A DNA stretch of 64,000 nucleotides from Actinomycetaceae bacterium (GTDB taxonomy: Bacteria > Actinomycetota > Actinomycetes > Actinomycetales > Actinomycetaceae). The position numbers and the translations under genes are program-made. This document shows, one piece after another, positions 1 through 8,174 of the stretch. The stretch spans positions 62,001-126,000 of the forward strand of contig JAQYTG010000016.1 in the NCBI GenBank assembly GCA_028724905.1, read 5' to 3'. Numbering within the stretch: the stretch's first letter is position 1; each line of letters starts with the position of its first letter. Under the pieces are notes generated by a model that did not search any database, was not told the origin of the DNA, and saw nothing but the letters and a program-made list of their open reading frames with translations.

Positions 1-63
1 CTCTTCAACGATACGCGGCAAGTAACTTTCTGTGGCTAGAGGCTAGCAGTGGCGTTGCGTAAA

Positions 64-161
64 CATATCACACCACACACGCTCACCCTCCGATACCGTC
101 ATGTGTCGGTCAATGTATACCGACACATGACGGTATACACGCAACTACCACGTGTGATATG
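64..161. promoter_or_regulatory. Nested inverted repeats upstream of gabD2
   Basis: An 18-bp perfect inverted repeat (arms 93-110 and 119-136, loop 111-118) sits inside a second, 10-bp perfect inverted repeat (arms 64-73 and 152-161). Both have nearly the same centre. Each inner arm is itself a partial palindrome (ACCG at one end, CGGT at the other). No T-run follows, so a simple intrinsic terminator is unlikely. A multi-site operator for a dimeric repressor controlling gabD2 fits better, but that is inference. The segment 1-63 shows no gene. Confidence 0.6.
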
Positions 162-238
162 AGCAGCGTTCAGCCCGCCGTCACAGTCGATACCGGAGTG
201 AGGTATCCTGAAAGTAGTACAGGAACAAGGAGGTTGCT

Positions 239-1837
239 ATGGCTATTGATATCACTGCTCTTGATAGGCGCGGACGGCGTGCGTTGAATCGCCTCATGCC
301 CATGCCGGAGCAGCTGGTGAGTGTGGGCGGCAATGATTCTGCGCTCACGCAGCTTCCGAAGTACGCTGCTCTCACAGGAACCCAGATCGGTGAACTCCCA
401 GGAATTGATGTGGATGATGTGCCCGCCGTTTTTGAGCGTGCTCGAGAAGTGGGGACGGCGTGGGCTCATACGAGTTTTGCGCATCGCAAGGATCTCATGC
501 GTGCGTTTGCCGGCCTCGTCATTCAAGAGCGTGAGGCTCTGCTCGATCTTGTGCAATGGGAGAATGGTAAAAATCGCGCCAGTGCCTTTGAAGAGGTCTA
601 TGACGTCGTTGCTAATGCGCTGTTTTATGGGCAAAATGCCAAGAAAGTTCTCAAGCCTCGGCGTGCTGGTGGAGCCGTACCAGGGCTCACCCACACTCGC
701 ACCTACCATCACCCTAAAGGTGTGGTCGCAGTGATCTCCCCGTGGAACTATCCTTTGACGCTCGCCATCTCTGACGCTTTGGCAGCTATTATGGCTGGCA
801 ATGCCATTGTGATGAAGCCTGATTCGCAAACTCCCTACACCGCTCTTGCCTGTAAATCTCTGCTGGTCGCAGCGGGTTTTCCGAGGGATCTTGTGCAGGT
901 GATTATTGGTTCAGGAGCGAAGCTCGGCGGGCCCATGATTGATGAAGCTGACTTCGTGATGTTCACTGGATCGAGTTCCACTGGTGCTGGCATTGCCCAA
1001 CAAGCGGGTGCCAATCTCACTGCGCTTTCGGCGGAGCTCGGTGGGAAAAACCCGCTGATCGTGCGCTCTGATGCGCCGATGCCGCGAGCTGTACGCGGGG
1101 CGATGAAAGCCTGTTTTGCCTCCTCTGGGCAGCTGTGCATCTCTATTGAACGGATGTATATTCACACGGATATCTGGGATAGATTCGTGCCGGAATTCGT
1201 TCGGGCTGTAAACGATATGCGGGTGGAATCGAGCTATTCGTGGGCGGCAGATATGGGGCCGCTCATCGGGGAATCGCAGTTTGAGAAAGTATCTGAGCAC
1301 GTGGCAGAGGCAGTGGCGAAAGGGGCTGTCGTACTTGCGGGTGGAAAGCCGCTGCCTGAGGCGGGGAGGTTTGGCTACGCTCCTACGGTACTCACAGGCG
1401 TGACGCCAGAGATGGATATCTTTGCTCATGAAACTTTCGGGCCGGTGGTGAGTCTCTATCGGGTGGGGAGTGACGCCGAAGCGATACAGCTTGCCAATGC
1501 CACAGAGTATGGACTCAATTCTGCGATTTGGAGCAGCGATCTGAAAGCTGCACGCCGCATGGCTGTGCAGCTCAAGACGGGTGCTGTCAATATCAACGAT
1601 GGCTATGCTGCTGCCTGGGGTTCCATGAAAGCGCCCAGTGGAGGCATGGGAATTTCGGGTATTGGCCGCCGTCACGGGCTTGAGGGTATCCTCAAATACA
1701 CCGATCCGCAGGCTGTAGCAACGCAGAGAATTATGCATATTGCTGCGCCAGGCAAGGTGGGGCCTTTCGTCATCGACGAAGAGAAATGGGCAGCTGCACT
1801 CAGTGTGTATATGAAGTTGCTCCGGCATATTAGCTAA
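239..1837 (+). CDS. gabD2: Succinate-semialdehyde dehydrogenase, GabD2 type
   Basis: Cytoplasmic aldehyde dehydrogenase expected to oxidise succinate semialdehyde to succinate with NAD(P)+, feeding the TCA cycle from GABA or 2-oxoglutarate breakdown. The 532-residue product shows the family marks in order: the substrate/cofactor segment SPWNYPL near 162, the cofactor-loop motif FTGSSSTG near 242, the general base Glu266 in ELGGKNP, and the nucleophile Cys300 in SSGQLC. The run GQLCISIERMYIH is characteristic of the GabD2 group rather than GabD1. An AAGGAGG ribosome binding site lies about 6 nt before the ATG. The gene stands alone. Nested inverted repeats lie 78 bp upstream, and its stop codon lies inside a tandem duplication (1814-1865). 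Exact substrate preference cannot be proven from sequence. Confidence 0.9.
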   Translation: MAIDITALDRRGRRALNRLMPMPEQLVSVGGNDSALTQLPKYAALTGTQIGELPGIDVDDVPAVFERAREVGTAWAHTSFAHRKDLMRAFAGLVIQEREALLDLVQWENGKNRASAFEEVYDVVANALFYGQNAKKVLKPRRAGGAVPGLTHTRTYHHPKGVVAVISPWNYPLTLAISDALAAIMAGNAIVMKPDSQTPYTALACKSLLVAAGFPRDLVQVIIGSGAKLGGPMIDEADFVMFTGSSSTGAGIAQQAGANLTALSAELGGKNPLIVRSDAPMPRAVRGAMKACFASSGQLCISIERMYIHTDIWDRFVPEFVRAVNDMRVESSYSWAADMGPLIGESQFEKVSEHVAEAVAKGAVVLAGGKPLPEAGRFGYAPTVLTGVTPEMDIFAHETFGPVVSLYRVGSDAEAIQLANATEYGLNSAIWSSDLKAARRMAVQLKTGAVNINDGYAAAWGSMKAPSGGMGISGIGRRHGLEGILKYTDPQAVATQRIMHIAAPGKVGPFVIDEEKWAAALSVYMKLLRHIS

Positions 1838-1865
1838 TGAAGCTCCTCCGGTATATTAACTGATG
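1814..1865. repeat. Stop-codon-spanning tandem duplication, 2 x 26 bp
   Basis: Positions 1814-1839 and 1840-1865 are consecutive 26-bp units identical at 21 of 26 positions. The gabD2 stop codon (1835-1837) lies in the first unit. The second unit is a diverged copy of the end of the gene. Confidence 0.75.
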
Positions 1866-2521
1866 TGCTGCCTCATCTCTGGTCTGAAAACGGCGCAAGG
1901 GGAGAGTCGGCAGCGTCCTGAATGTGCGCGTGCGTGAAATTTTTTGCATCTGCTTTGATTGCCGCTGAGTTTATGAAGCATGACGCTAAACTGAGGGTAA
2001 TTCCAAGCACGAGTGCGATAATGCTGGTGGAAAGTGTTGTGGACTTCAGGCCTGTGGTTTCTTTGAACAGTAAGCCTAGAGCCACGAGTAGTAAAACATA
2101 TATAAAATAAAGGCTACAAAATAGACTTTCGGAAAACGTGAGGTAAGTAAGAGGCCTAGACCTCCAGCGACCACTAGCAGCGATACTTTTCTGCTAGTAC
2201 TCGTAGTGTTTCATGTTCGTCTCATCTTCTTCCAATTAATAATTTGGCCGGATAAATATAGAAAGAGATATAAAACAGTATTTTAGAACCAGGCATTACG
2301 ATATTGATTTCGTAATAAGTGGCTTAAGTCATTAAAGCACTAGCGAAGGCTTATTATGTATGATTTGCAGAAATAGAATTTTTATATTTAATAACTTATA
2401 TGTGCATATGTGTGGTATAAAATGATGTAATTTTATTGTCGTTAATCATCTGCATAGTGCGGCACCAGTGCGTGAATAGATCAAGCCAGCTCAGGCATGA
2501 CGGCTATAGCGGGAAAGCGCT
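1866..2521. other. AT-rich intergenic region, gabD2 to rsmI
   Basis: About 650 bp without an intact gene. It is clearly richer in A+T than its surroundings, especially 2200-2440. Apart from the possible membrane-protein remnant on the minus strand (1873-2225), I see no RNA gene or clear terminator. The promoter of rsmI is presumably in the last 100 bp. Confidence 0.5.
1873..2225 (-). pseudogene. Possible frameshifted small membrane protein
   Basis: Two minus-strand frames both encode membrane-like segments and overlap around 2076-2150. One runs from 2210 down to a stop at 2076-2078 and contains a hydrophobic stretch (SLLVVAGGLGLLL, then YFVAFILYMFYY). The other continues to a stop at 1873 and carries the segments VLLLVALGLLF and IIALVLGITLSLASCFI. 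The nearest ATG (2225) meets a stop after four codons. Together they look like a 2-3-helix membrane protein broken by a frameshift and an early stop. The alternative is chance open frames in AT-rich DNA. No family is recognised. Confidence 0.25.
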
Positions 2522-3373
2522 ATGGCGCATAATGGGAACATGATTATTCTCGCTGGCACTCCGCTTGGAAATGACGCCGATGCCTCGCCACGGCTGCGCG
2601 AAGCACTGGAATCAGCCACTCTTATCGCTGCAGAAGACACTCGCCGGCTTTTGAATCTCGCTGGCCGTTTAGGCTGGACGCTGCACGCTCCAGTGGTTCC
2701 TTATCACGATCACAACGAGCGGGAGAAAGCTCCGCAGCTGGTGCAGGCCGCTGCTGCTGGAGGGGACGTCGTGGTGGTGAGCGATGCCGGAATGCCGGCC
2801 ATTTCTGATCCAGGCTATCGTTTGGTGGCGCTCGCTGCTGAGCACGATGTGCCAGTGACGGCAGTGCCAGGGCCGTCGGCGGTGCTCACGGCCTTAGCGC
2901 TCTCTGGCCTGCCCACCGACCGTTTTAGCTTTGAGGGATTCGTGCCGCGCAAAACGAGCGAGCGAGAAAATTTTCTGAGCGATCTCGCCCACGAGCTGCG
3001 CACGATGGTGTTTTTTGAATCTCCGCGCCGTCTGCATGAGACGCTCACTGCTATGGTGCGTGCCTTCGGAGACAACCGGCGCGCCGCCGTCACTAGAGAA
3101 CTTACAAAAGTGCATGAGGAGATCAAGCGTGGGACGCTCGCCGAGCTGGCTGCATGGGCGCAGGGTGAGGTACTGGGGGAAATAGCCATCGTGGTGGAGG
3201 GTGAGCGAGAGCGTGCGGCTAGCTCGCAGATCCGTGCACAGCTCGTGGGCGAGGTGCACCAGCTGCACGCAGCAGGGCTCAAACTCAAGGCCGCTGCGGC
3301 GCACGTGGCTGAGCGCGAGGGTCTGCGCGCAAATGACCTCTACCGCGCGGCTGTGTCTGCAGAATCTAGGTAA
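2522..3373 (+). CDS. rsmI: 16S rRNA (cytidine(1402)-2'-O)-methyltransferase
   Basis: SAM-dependent methyltransferase of the tetrapyrrole-methylase fold that methylates the ribose of C1402 in the decoding centre of 16S rRNA. The 283-residue product has the expected motifs: TPLGN at 13-17, AEDTRR at 37-42, [12 protein letters not shown] near 90, [10 protein letters not shown] near 115, and a small helical C-terminal domain ([24 protein letters not shown] begins near 258, given here in part). Length is normal for the family. A second in-frame ATG at 2540 would remove six residues and is equally compatible with homologues; no strong ribosome binding site decides between them. The gene converges on metX with only 25 bp between the stop codons. 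Confidence 0.92.
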   Translation: MAHNGNMIILAGTPLGNDADASPRLREALESATLIAAEDTRRLLNLAGRLGWTLHAPVVPYHDHNEREKAPQLVQAAAAGGDVVVVSDAGMPAISDPGYRLVALAAEHDVPVTAVPGPSAVLTALALSGLPTDRFSFEGFVPRKTSERENFLSDLAHELRTMVFFESPRRLHETLTAMVRAFGDNRRAAVTRELTKVHEEIKRGTLAELAAWAQGEVLGEIAIVVEGERERAASSQIRAQLVGEVHQLHAAGLKLKAAAAHVAEREGLRANDLYRAAVSAESR

Positions 3374-3398
3374 ACGGAGTAGCTGAGGGGAGCTGCGG

Positions 3399-4823
3399 TC
3401 AGAGTTTGGATCCGGCCTGAGTAGAGCGGAAGCTCTCGCTTGCGAAGAAACCTCGGAAAATTTCGCACACTTGATCGTTCTCGATGAGGAAGCCGTCGTG
3501 CCCGTGGGTGGAATGTACCACGGGCACGCCGTCGCATCCAGGTAGGGCAGCTCCCAGAGCTGCCATGTCGGCAGGGTAGAAAAGCCGATCAGAATCCACG
3601 GCCACCACAAGCGCGGGCATGGTGAGCGAGGCGAGCACTGCGGTCGTGCCCTCGCGCCCGCGGCCAATATCGTGGGTGATCATGGCTCGGGAAATGCAGA
3701 TATACGAATTTGCATCGAAGCGCCGCACTAATTTTTCGGCGTGGTAATCGAGATACGACTGCACGGCGTAGCGCCCGCCGTGCAGTGGATCCTCGCCTGC
3801 CTGTGGCGTGCGGCCAAAACGTTCGGCGAGCTCGGGAGCACAGCGATAGGAGAGATGGGCGATTTCGCGGGCTAAGCCCAGCCCGCGGTGAGGGCCGTGG
3901 CCATCGGGCACGTGATAGTAATGTCCATTGCGGAAAGCCGGATCGTTCTCAATGGCCGTGATCTGCATCTGTTGCCAAGCGATTTGCTCAGCGGTGCAAG
4001 CTCCGTTGGCGACGAGCACGGCCACGCAGGCCACGGCAGCAGGGTAGCTGGCGGCCCATTCAATAGCTCGGTTTCCGCCGAATGAGGCTCCGGCTACCAT
4101 TGCCCAGCGGGAGATCCCTAAGTGCTGTGCGAGCTGATACTCTGCGGCGCACATATCTCGGATAGTGAGTTCTGGAAATCGTGCACCCCAGGGCTCGCCG
4201 TCAGGGGCAATGGATGCGGGGCCAGTGCTGCCTTGGCATCCTCCGAGAACGTTCGGGCACACCACAAACCACTGGTCGGTGTCTATCGCTTTTCCTGGCC
4301 CGACCACCTCAAACCACCAGCCGTTCGTGCCGTCACGAGAGGTGGCGTGGGAATCTCCGGTGAGGGCATGGCAGAGCAGAATTGCGTTAGAGCGTTCGGC
4401 GTTCAAGGTTCCCCAGGTCTCATAGGCCATGACGACGTTGGGGATGGTGGCCCCAAGTTCGGTGTGAAAGGTGCCAATGTTGGCAAAGAGGCGTTCTCGT
4501 GGATCGTCTCCTGGTTTCCAGGCGCCAGATGCTGGAGGATTAGTACTCCACTTGGGGCTGTAGCCGGTGTCATAATCGCGCACGGGGGCGGCATCGGTGA
4601 CGTGTGTACTTGGCACTCCCACAAGATAGGCAGGGGAGCCCCCATAGGGAGAATCTGCCCTGGTGGCTTGAGTAAGCGGCGCAGTCGTTGCTGTCGATAC
4701 TGGGGTGACGCCACTCGGGGACGACAAGGAAAGGCCGGCGTGCTGGGGAGAGATAGCTTTTCGAGAAAAGTCAGCGTGCTGGGAAAAATTAGTGTGGCAG
4801 CGGGGAGAAGTTGAATCCATCAT
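3399..4823 (-). CDS. metX: Homoserine O-acetyltransferase with long N-terminal extension
   Basis: Alpha/beta-hydrolase-fold enzyme that acetylates (or succinylates) homoserine with acyl-CoA, the entry step of methionine synthesis. The nucleophile is Ser247 in GASFGG. The other triad members are the Asp in VAVDSDRLFY and the His in THGHDGFL near the C-terminus. The recognisable core starts only near residue 100 (WKPGDDPRERLFANIG). The first hundred residues are Ser/Thr/Ala/Pro-rich and unlike the family, which is usually about 370 residues in total. AGGA directly precedes the ATGATG start pair, so initiation may be at the second ATG or at a later GTG. The gene is preceded by a 331-bp structured leader. 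Acyl-donor choice cannot be told by eye. Confidence 0.9.
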   Translation of the reverse strand: MMDSTSPRCHTNFSQHADFSRKAISPQHAGLSLSSPSGVTPVSTATTAPLTQATRADSPYGGSPAYLVGVPSTHVTDAAPVRDYDTGYSPKWSTNPPASGAWKPGDDPRERLFANIGTFHTELGATIPNVVMAYETWGTLNAERSNAILLCHALTGDSHATSRDGTNGWWFEVVGPGKAIDTDQWFVVCPNVLGGCQGSTGPASIAPDGEPWGARFPELTIRDMCAAEYQLAQHLGISRWAMVAGASFGGNRAIEWAASYPAAVACVAVLVANGACTAEQIAWQQMQITAIENDPAFRNGHYYHVPDGHGPHRGLGLAREIAHLSYRCAPELAERFGRTPQAGEDPLHGGRYAVQSYLDYHAEKLVRRFDANSYICISRAMITHDIGRGREGTTAVLASLTMPALVVAVDSDRLFYPADMAALGAALPGCDGVPVVHSTHGHDGFLIENDQVCEIFRGFFASESFRSTQAGSKL

Positions 4824-5154
4824 TCCTACTTGTTCAAACAGAGCCCAATGAGAAAATTAACTCGATACGAAATGCTTCGTAGCTCAACGGAAATGCCGAT
4901 ATGTGCGCGCCTTGGATGCGGTCGTAATGATGCGAGGTGCAGGCGTGCGCACTGCGAGCGCCAGCGTGGCTCTGCGGTTGAGTAGGTGGTTCCCGTAAAG
5001 TGTGGGCTTGCCTAAAAGCGCTGTCTGGAGGGATTGCCTCACGAGACTAAGAATAAAAGTTGTCTTAGAGGCCGCTTTCCTGCGTCTTTCTCAACTGCGT
5101 GAGGGGTTGGCGCTAGCTGGGCATTCGCATTCGTTTGAACATAGGTTGAGCCTA
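4824..5154 (-). promoter_or_regulatory. Leader/promoter region of metX
   Basis: 331 bp without a credible gene between the hydrolase stop and the metX start. Read on the minus strand it can form a hairpin CUAAGA/UCUUAG around 5045-5070, a GAGG/CCUC stem near 5030-5041, and TACGAA/TTCGTA (arms 4866-4871 and 4876-4881, loop 4 nt) followed by a U-rich stretch. This could be a sulfur- or SAM-responsive leader, but I cannot match it to a known SAM riboswitch consensus. The short plus-strand frame at 5002-5214 is probably spurious. Confidence 0.35.
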
Positions 5155-6201
5155 TCAATCGCGGAGGAAACGCGCAATTTCTCTCAGTCCTGCTTTGCGT
5201 ACGTCAGCGCGTGAGAATAATACATCGTGAATGGCACCTTCGAGCTTCACCAGCGTGATTTTGCGGCCTAGGAAAGGCAGGCGTCTCCAGATATTTTCCA
5301 CGGTGAGCACCGAATCAGCAGCTAAAAGCTCGTCGCTCCACTCGTCACTACTCACCGAGTGCGCGGATGTGAGCACCAGAATGGGGGTGTCGATGTCGAG
5401 CCCCTCAGCCACCTGGCGATGTCCGGCGAGAATGGCATTAAACCATCCGGCTCGAACTGCAAAATTTTTGGTGCCTCGCCAGTGCTCATTCGGTTCCCAA
5501 CCGGTAGTGAAAAAAGGGTCGGACTCAGCGTCTGCTGGCAGATTGTGGGTGTCGAGGTGGTTGCCGGTGAGCGTGCGATGGTAGAAGCCCGAATCTGGGA
5601 TGGGGAGAATAGTGCTGGGGGAGAGTCGGGCGAGGGCGTCGATGGCTCCTTGTCCGGCTAAACGGGTAGCGATGGATCCCTGTAATTCCAACCACGGAGA
5701 GTTGAGTATTAGCCCTGCAAGCACCCCCGGATGCCGGTGTGCCCAGAGGGTTGCAGTGAGTCCGCCGGTGGAGTGACCGTAGAGAAAGAGCGGAATGTTG
5801 CTGCCGTGCTCGCTAAAGATGATATCGAGCGCAGCATGGAGCTCGGCGTCATACTCAGATAGATCGCTGATATATCCCCACGATTGCCCCTCCAAGTGAG
5901 AGCGGCCGTACTTGCGTAGGTCGAGGGCGTAAAAATGGCCACCTAAAGCTGAGATATAGCGGGCAAGTTCGCGTTGATAGAAGTAGTCATTCCAGCCGTG
6001 GATAGCGAGGAAAGCAAACTCTTTCTGTGGGCGCCAAGCGGCAGAAAGTGGAGTGTGTGCCTGCAGATCTGCAGCTGGCTGGTGTCTGATAACTGTGGTG
6101 ACGACGGGTCCTTCGGCATCGGGGTGCAACTGCACGTGCACGGATTCGAAGCCAGAGCCGAGCACATCGGGTTGCCAAAAGATATGAGATGCACCATTCA
6201 T
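5155..6201 (-). CDS. Alpha/beta hydrolase, monoglyceride-lipase/S33 type
   Basis: Serine hydrolase of the Hydrolase_4 (serine aminopeptidase S33, lysophospholipase-like) group, 348 residues. Visible features are the oxyanion-side motif AIHGWNDYFYQ near 66-77, the nucleophile elbow YGHSTGG with Ser144, and a likely catalytic His in the C-terminal motif GAIHDVLFS. There is no signal peptide, so it should be cytoplasmic. The family hydrolyses lipid esters or small acyl substrates; the substrate here is unknown. It lies upstream of metX on the same strand but is separated by a long leader, so co-transcription is doubtful. A weak hairpin (ATAGG/CCTAT) lies at its 3' end near 5141-5155. Confidence 0.8.
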   Translation of the reverse strand: MNGASHIFWQPDVLGSGFESVHVQLHPDAEGPVVTTVIRHQPAADLQAHTPLSAAWRPQKEFAFLAIHGWNDYFYQRELARYISALGGHFYALDLRKYGRSHLEGQSWGYISDLSEYDAELHAALDIIFSEHGSNIPLFLYGHSTGGLTATLWAHRHPGVLAGLILNSPWLELQGSIATRLAGQGAIDALARLSPSTILPIPDSGFYHRTLTGNHLDTHNLPADAESDPFFTTGWEPNEHWRGTKNFAVRAGWFNAILAGHRQVAEGLDIDTPILVLTSAHSVSSDEWSDELLAADSVLTVENIWRRLPFLGRKITLVKLEGAIHDVLFSRADVRKAGLREIARFLRD

Positions 6202-6313
6202 AGATCTATTGTGCCCGATTGTGCGCTAGTGCGAAGCGTTATGCGGGCATCATGGCTGATTGTGACTGCTGTTAATGGTGTTATTGTTTTGATTTTTGTG
6301 ATGATAGAGGAAA

Positions 6314-6343
6314 TTGTTTCAAAAAGCGATCAGTTGTTATATA
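6314..6343 (+). promoter_or_regulatory. Promoter upstream of the NlpC/P60 gene
   Basis: TTGTTT (6314-6319), a 17-bp spacer and TTATAT (6337-6342) make a convincing sigma-70-type promoter. It predicts a transcript start near 6349 and a leader of about 75 nt before the ATG at 6425. The region 6202-6313 shows no gene. Confidence 0.6.
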
Positions 6344-6424
6344 GTCGTTACTGTGTAACTGTTGAATACGCATGATGCTTATTGAGCAACGTGTGCACCT
6401 ACGTTTGGGGAAGCGAAGGTATAG

Positions 6425-7774
6425 ATGGCATCGAAGTGGAAATCTGGCGTGCTGGTAGCGTTCGGAGTGGCGCTTGCCTTACCGGTTGGCGCTCCCGCAA
6501 TCTCAGCTCTAGCAGCTCCTTCTGACCATGAGGTGACGGCAGCTCAAGATGCTGAACAGGCAGCGGCAACGTCGCTGGAGCAGGCTCAACAAGAGCTCGC
6601 CAGCCTTGCAGCTCAATCAGATGAATTGGAAAAGCAGGCACTGGCTGCGCAAGAGCGAGCAGACCAAGCCGTCATTGCCGTCAACGCAGCGATGAGCGAA
6701 GCTGCCAGCGCCCGTAGCCGCGTCGATGCTGCACAGGAGAAAGTTAATAGTGCCCGTGCGCAGATGGCTGCTGTGGCACAGGCAATGTACCAAGATTCCA
6801 CATCCCGCTTGGCTAGTGGTTATTATCTCCTGGATTCAACCTCTTTCTCGGCTGCCAATTCGCGCACGCGAGCCTATCAGGCCGTGATGGAGCACAGCGA
6901 TGAGCAGGCGCGGGAATTTCAGCAGTTAGAGCAGTCGGCAGAAAATCTGCAGCAGATACTCAAAGCCAAAGCGGCAGCGGTGCAGCAGGCTGCTCAAGAA
7001 GCCAATAGTGCTTCCGCCGCTGCGCAGGCTGCCGCGCAAGCTGCCAGTGAACAGGTGGCTCAGGCTAATAAGCGCCGTGATGAACTTGCCGTCATCCTCG
7101 CTCAGGCACATCAGACGACGGTGGAAGCCGAACGCCGGCACTTGGCACAGATTGAAGCCGAACGCAAAGCTAAAATTCAGGCAGCTATCGCACAGGCACA
7201 GGCTGAAAAAGAGCGGCAGGCAAAGTTGGCGAAAGAGCGGGCGATAGCACAAGCTGCTGAAAAAGCTGCCAAGCAGAAAGCACAAGAGCAGAAAGCTCGG
7301 GAAGAAGCTGCTCGACAAGCTACTCAGGCTCGACAAGCTACTCAGGGAGGTTCGGCGGCTGGAGCTTCCGCTCCGCAACCCACGACGAAACCAACCCCGA
7401 AGCCAAAACCCAAGCCGAGCTCCAGTGGGCAAGCGCGGCGCGATGCGCTCGTTGCCTATGCCACGCAATTCGAGGGGACGCCCTACGTGTGGGGTGGCAC
7501 CTCGCCCACGAACGGTTGGGATTGCTCTGGTTTTACACAGTACGTTTTGCGCCACTTTGGCATTGAGACTCTCCACGGCGCCGATTGGCAAGGAGAACAA
7601 GGCCGCCAGGTGTCTGCTGCTGAGGCCAAACCAGGAGACTTCGTGTGGTGGCCAGGGCGGCATATCGCCCTCTATCTCGGCGATGGCCGTACCTTTGGTG
7701 CTCGTGACTACGGATATGGCACCGGCTATAGCACGCTCTATGGCTCGTATGTATTTGTGCGGTTCATTGAGTGA
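6425..7774 (+). CDS. Secreted NlpC/P60 peptidoglycan hydrolase with coiled coil
   Basis: Exported cell-wall endopeptidase of the RipA/RipC kind, expected to cut stem peptides of peptidoglycan during division. The 449 residues divide into a signal peptide (1-31, ending ALAA), a long Ala/Gln/Glu-rich coiled coil (about 36-300), a Lys/Pro linker (TTKPTPKPKPKP, about 322-340) and a C-terminal NlpC/P60 domain. Catalytic Cys367 is in DCSGF and His413 in GRHIALYLGDG. The coiled coil probably keeps the enzyme autoinhibited or recruits FtsEX, as in related proteins; that is inference. GAAGG lies 5 nt before the ATG. The stop codon is inside the first unit of a five-copy repeat (7771-7853). Confidence 0.93.
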   Translation: MASKWKSGVLVAFGVALALPVGAPAISALAAPSDHEVTAAQDAEQAAATSLEQAQQELASLAAQSDELEKQALAAQERADQAVIAVNAAMSEAASARSRVDAAQEKVNSARAQMAAVAQAMYQDSTSRLASGYYLLDSTSFSAANSRTRAYQAVMEHSDEQAREFQQLEQSAENLQQILKAKAAAVQQAAQEANSASAAAQAAAQAASEQVAQANKRRDELAVILAQAHQTTVEAERRHLAQIEAERKAKIQAAIAQAQAEKERQAKLAKERAIAQAAEKAAKQKAQEQKAREEAARQATQARQATQGGSAAGASAPQPTTKPTPKPKPKPSSSGQARRDALVAYATQFEGTPYVWGGTSPTNGWDCSGFTQYVLRHFGIETLHGADWQGEQGRQVSAAEAKPGDFVWWPGRHIALYLGDGRTFGARDYGYGTGYSTLYGSYVFVRFIE

Positions 7775-7853
7775 TCGCCAGTTGAACGTGATCGCCAAAC
7801 GAAGTGATGCCAAACGAACGTTATCGCCAAACGAACGTTATCGCCAAACGAAT
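7771..7853. repeat. Five tandem 16-17-bp repeats beginning at a stop codon
   Basis: Units are 7771-7787, 7788-7803, 7804-7819, 7820-7836 and 7837-7853, of the type GTGATCGCCAAACGAAC. The stop codon of the NlpC/P60 gene (7772-7774) is part of unit 1. The last two units are nearly identical and the first is the most diverged. Confidence 0.85.
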
Positions 7854-8174
7854 GAGTCGTACGTGCGCTTGTAGTGCACGTACAGGTGTGCAGCTTGTAG
7901 GTGTGGTCAAACAATCTCAGCTCCGTTAGCCGGATCGGTGTTAGGTCAGCTCCGATAGCCGGATAGGCGGTGGGCTAGCGTTGCTAGCAAGATTGGCGGT
8001 GAATCGGGGGTGCTGGCCAAATTGGTGACGAATTGGCCAGCACCGGAATTTCAGGATCGACAGTGCCAGAATTGGCGGCCAGAATTGCGAGATTGCAGAG
8101 CCAATGGCCGTGATCGCCGGCGCCAGGATGATCGGCGCCAGCATTGTGGCGCGATTGGCGGTGCTGGTGCTGCC
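7854..8174. other. Hairpin-rich spacer between convergent genes
   Basis: No gene is seen between the NlpC/P60 repeat array and the ppa stop. The stretch holds a hairpin GTACGTGC/GCACGTAC (7859-7866 and 7876-7883) and a perfect 12-bp inverted repeat GGTGCTGGCCAA/TTGGCCAGCACC (8009-8020 and 8033-8044). Short direct repeats based on GGCGCCAG occur at about 8115-8145, and CAGCTCCG..AGCCGGAT occurs twice near 7917-7965. It may act as a bidirectional terminator region, although no classical T-run is present. Confidence 0.5.

Noticed and set aside
911..1828. Large antisense ORF within gabD2, and similar long antisense frames elsewhere
   Set aside because: These are shadows of codon bias in the true genes, lacking ribosome binding sites and protein-like composition.
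4997..5015. Sequence resembling an iron-box (TTAGGCAAGCC on the minus strand) upstream of metX
   Set aside because: Only about 12 of 19 positions agree with the DtxR/IdeR consensus, the right half is lost, and a methionine gene is not an expected target.
5002..5214. 70-codon plus-strand ORF between metX and the hydrolase gene
   Set aside because: It overlaps the hydrolase gene, has no ribosome binding site and shows no domain-like sequence.
6202..6424. Possible c-di-AMP (ydaO-type) riboswitch before the NlpC/P60 gene
   Set aside because: Such RNAs often precede this gene type, but the predicted leader is only about 75 nt and lacks the conserved blocks.
7771..7853. CRISPR array
   Set aside because: Units are contiguous 16-17-bp direct repeats without spacers, and no cas gene is present.
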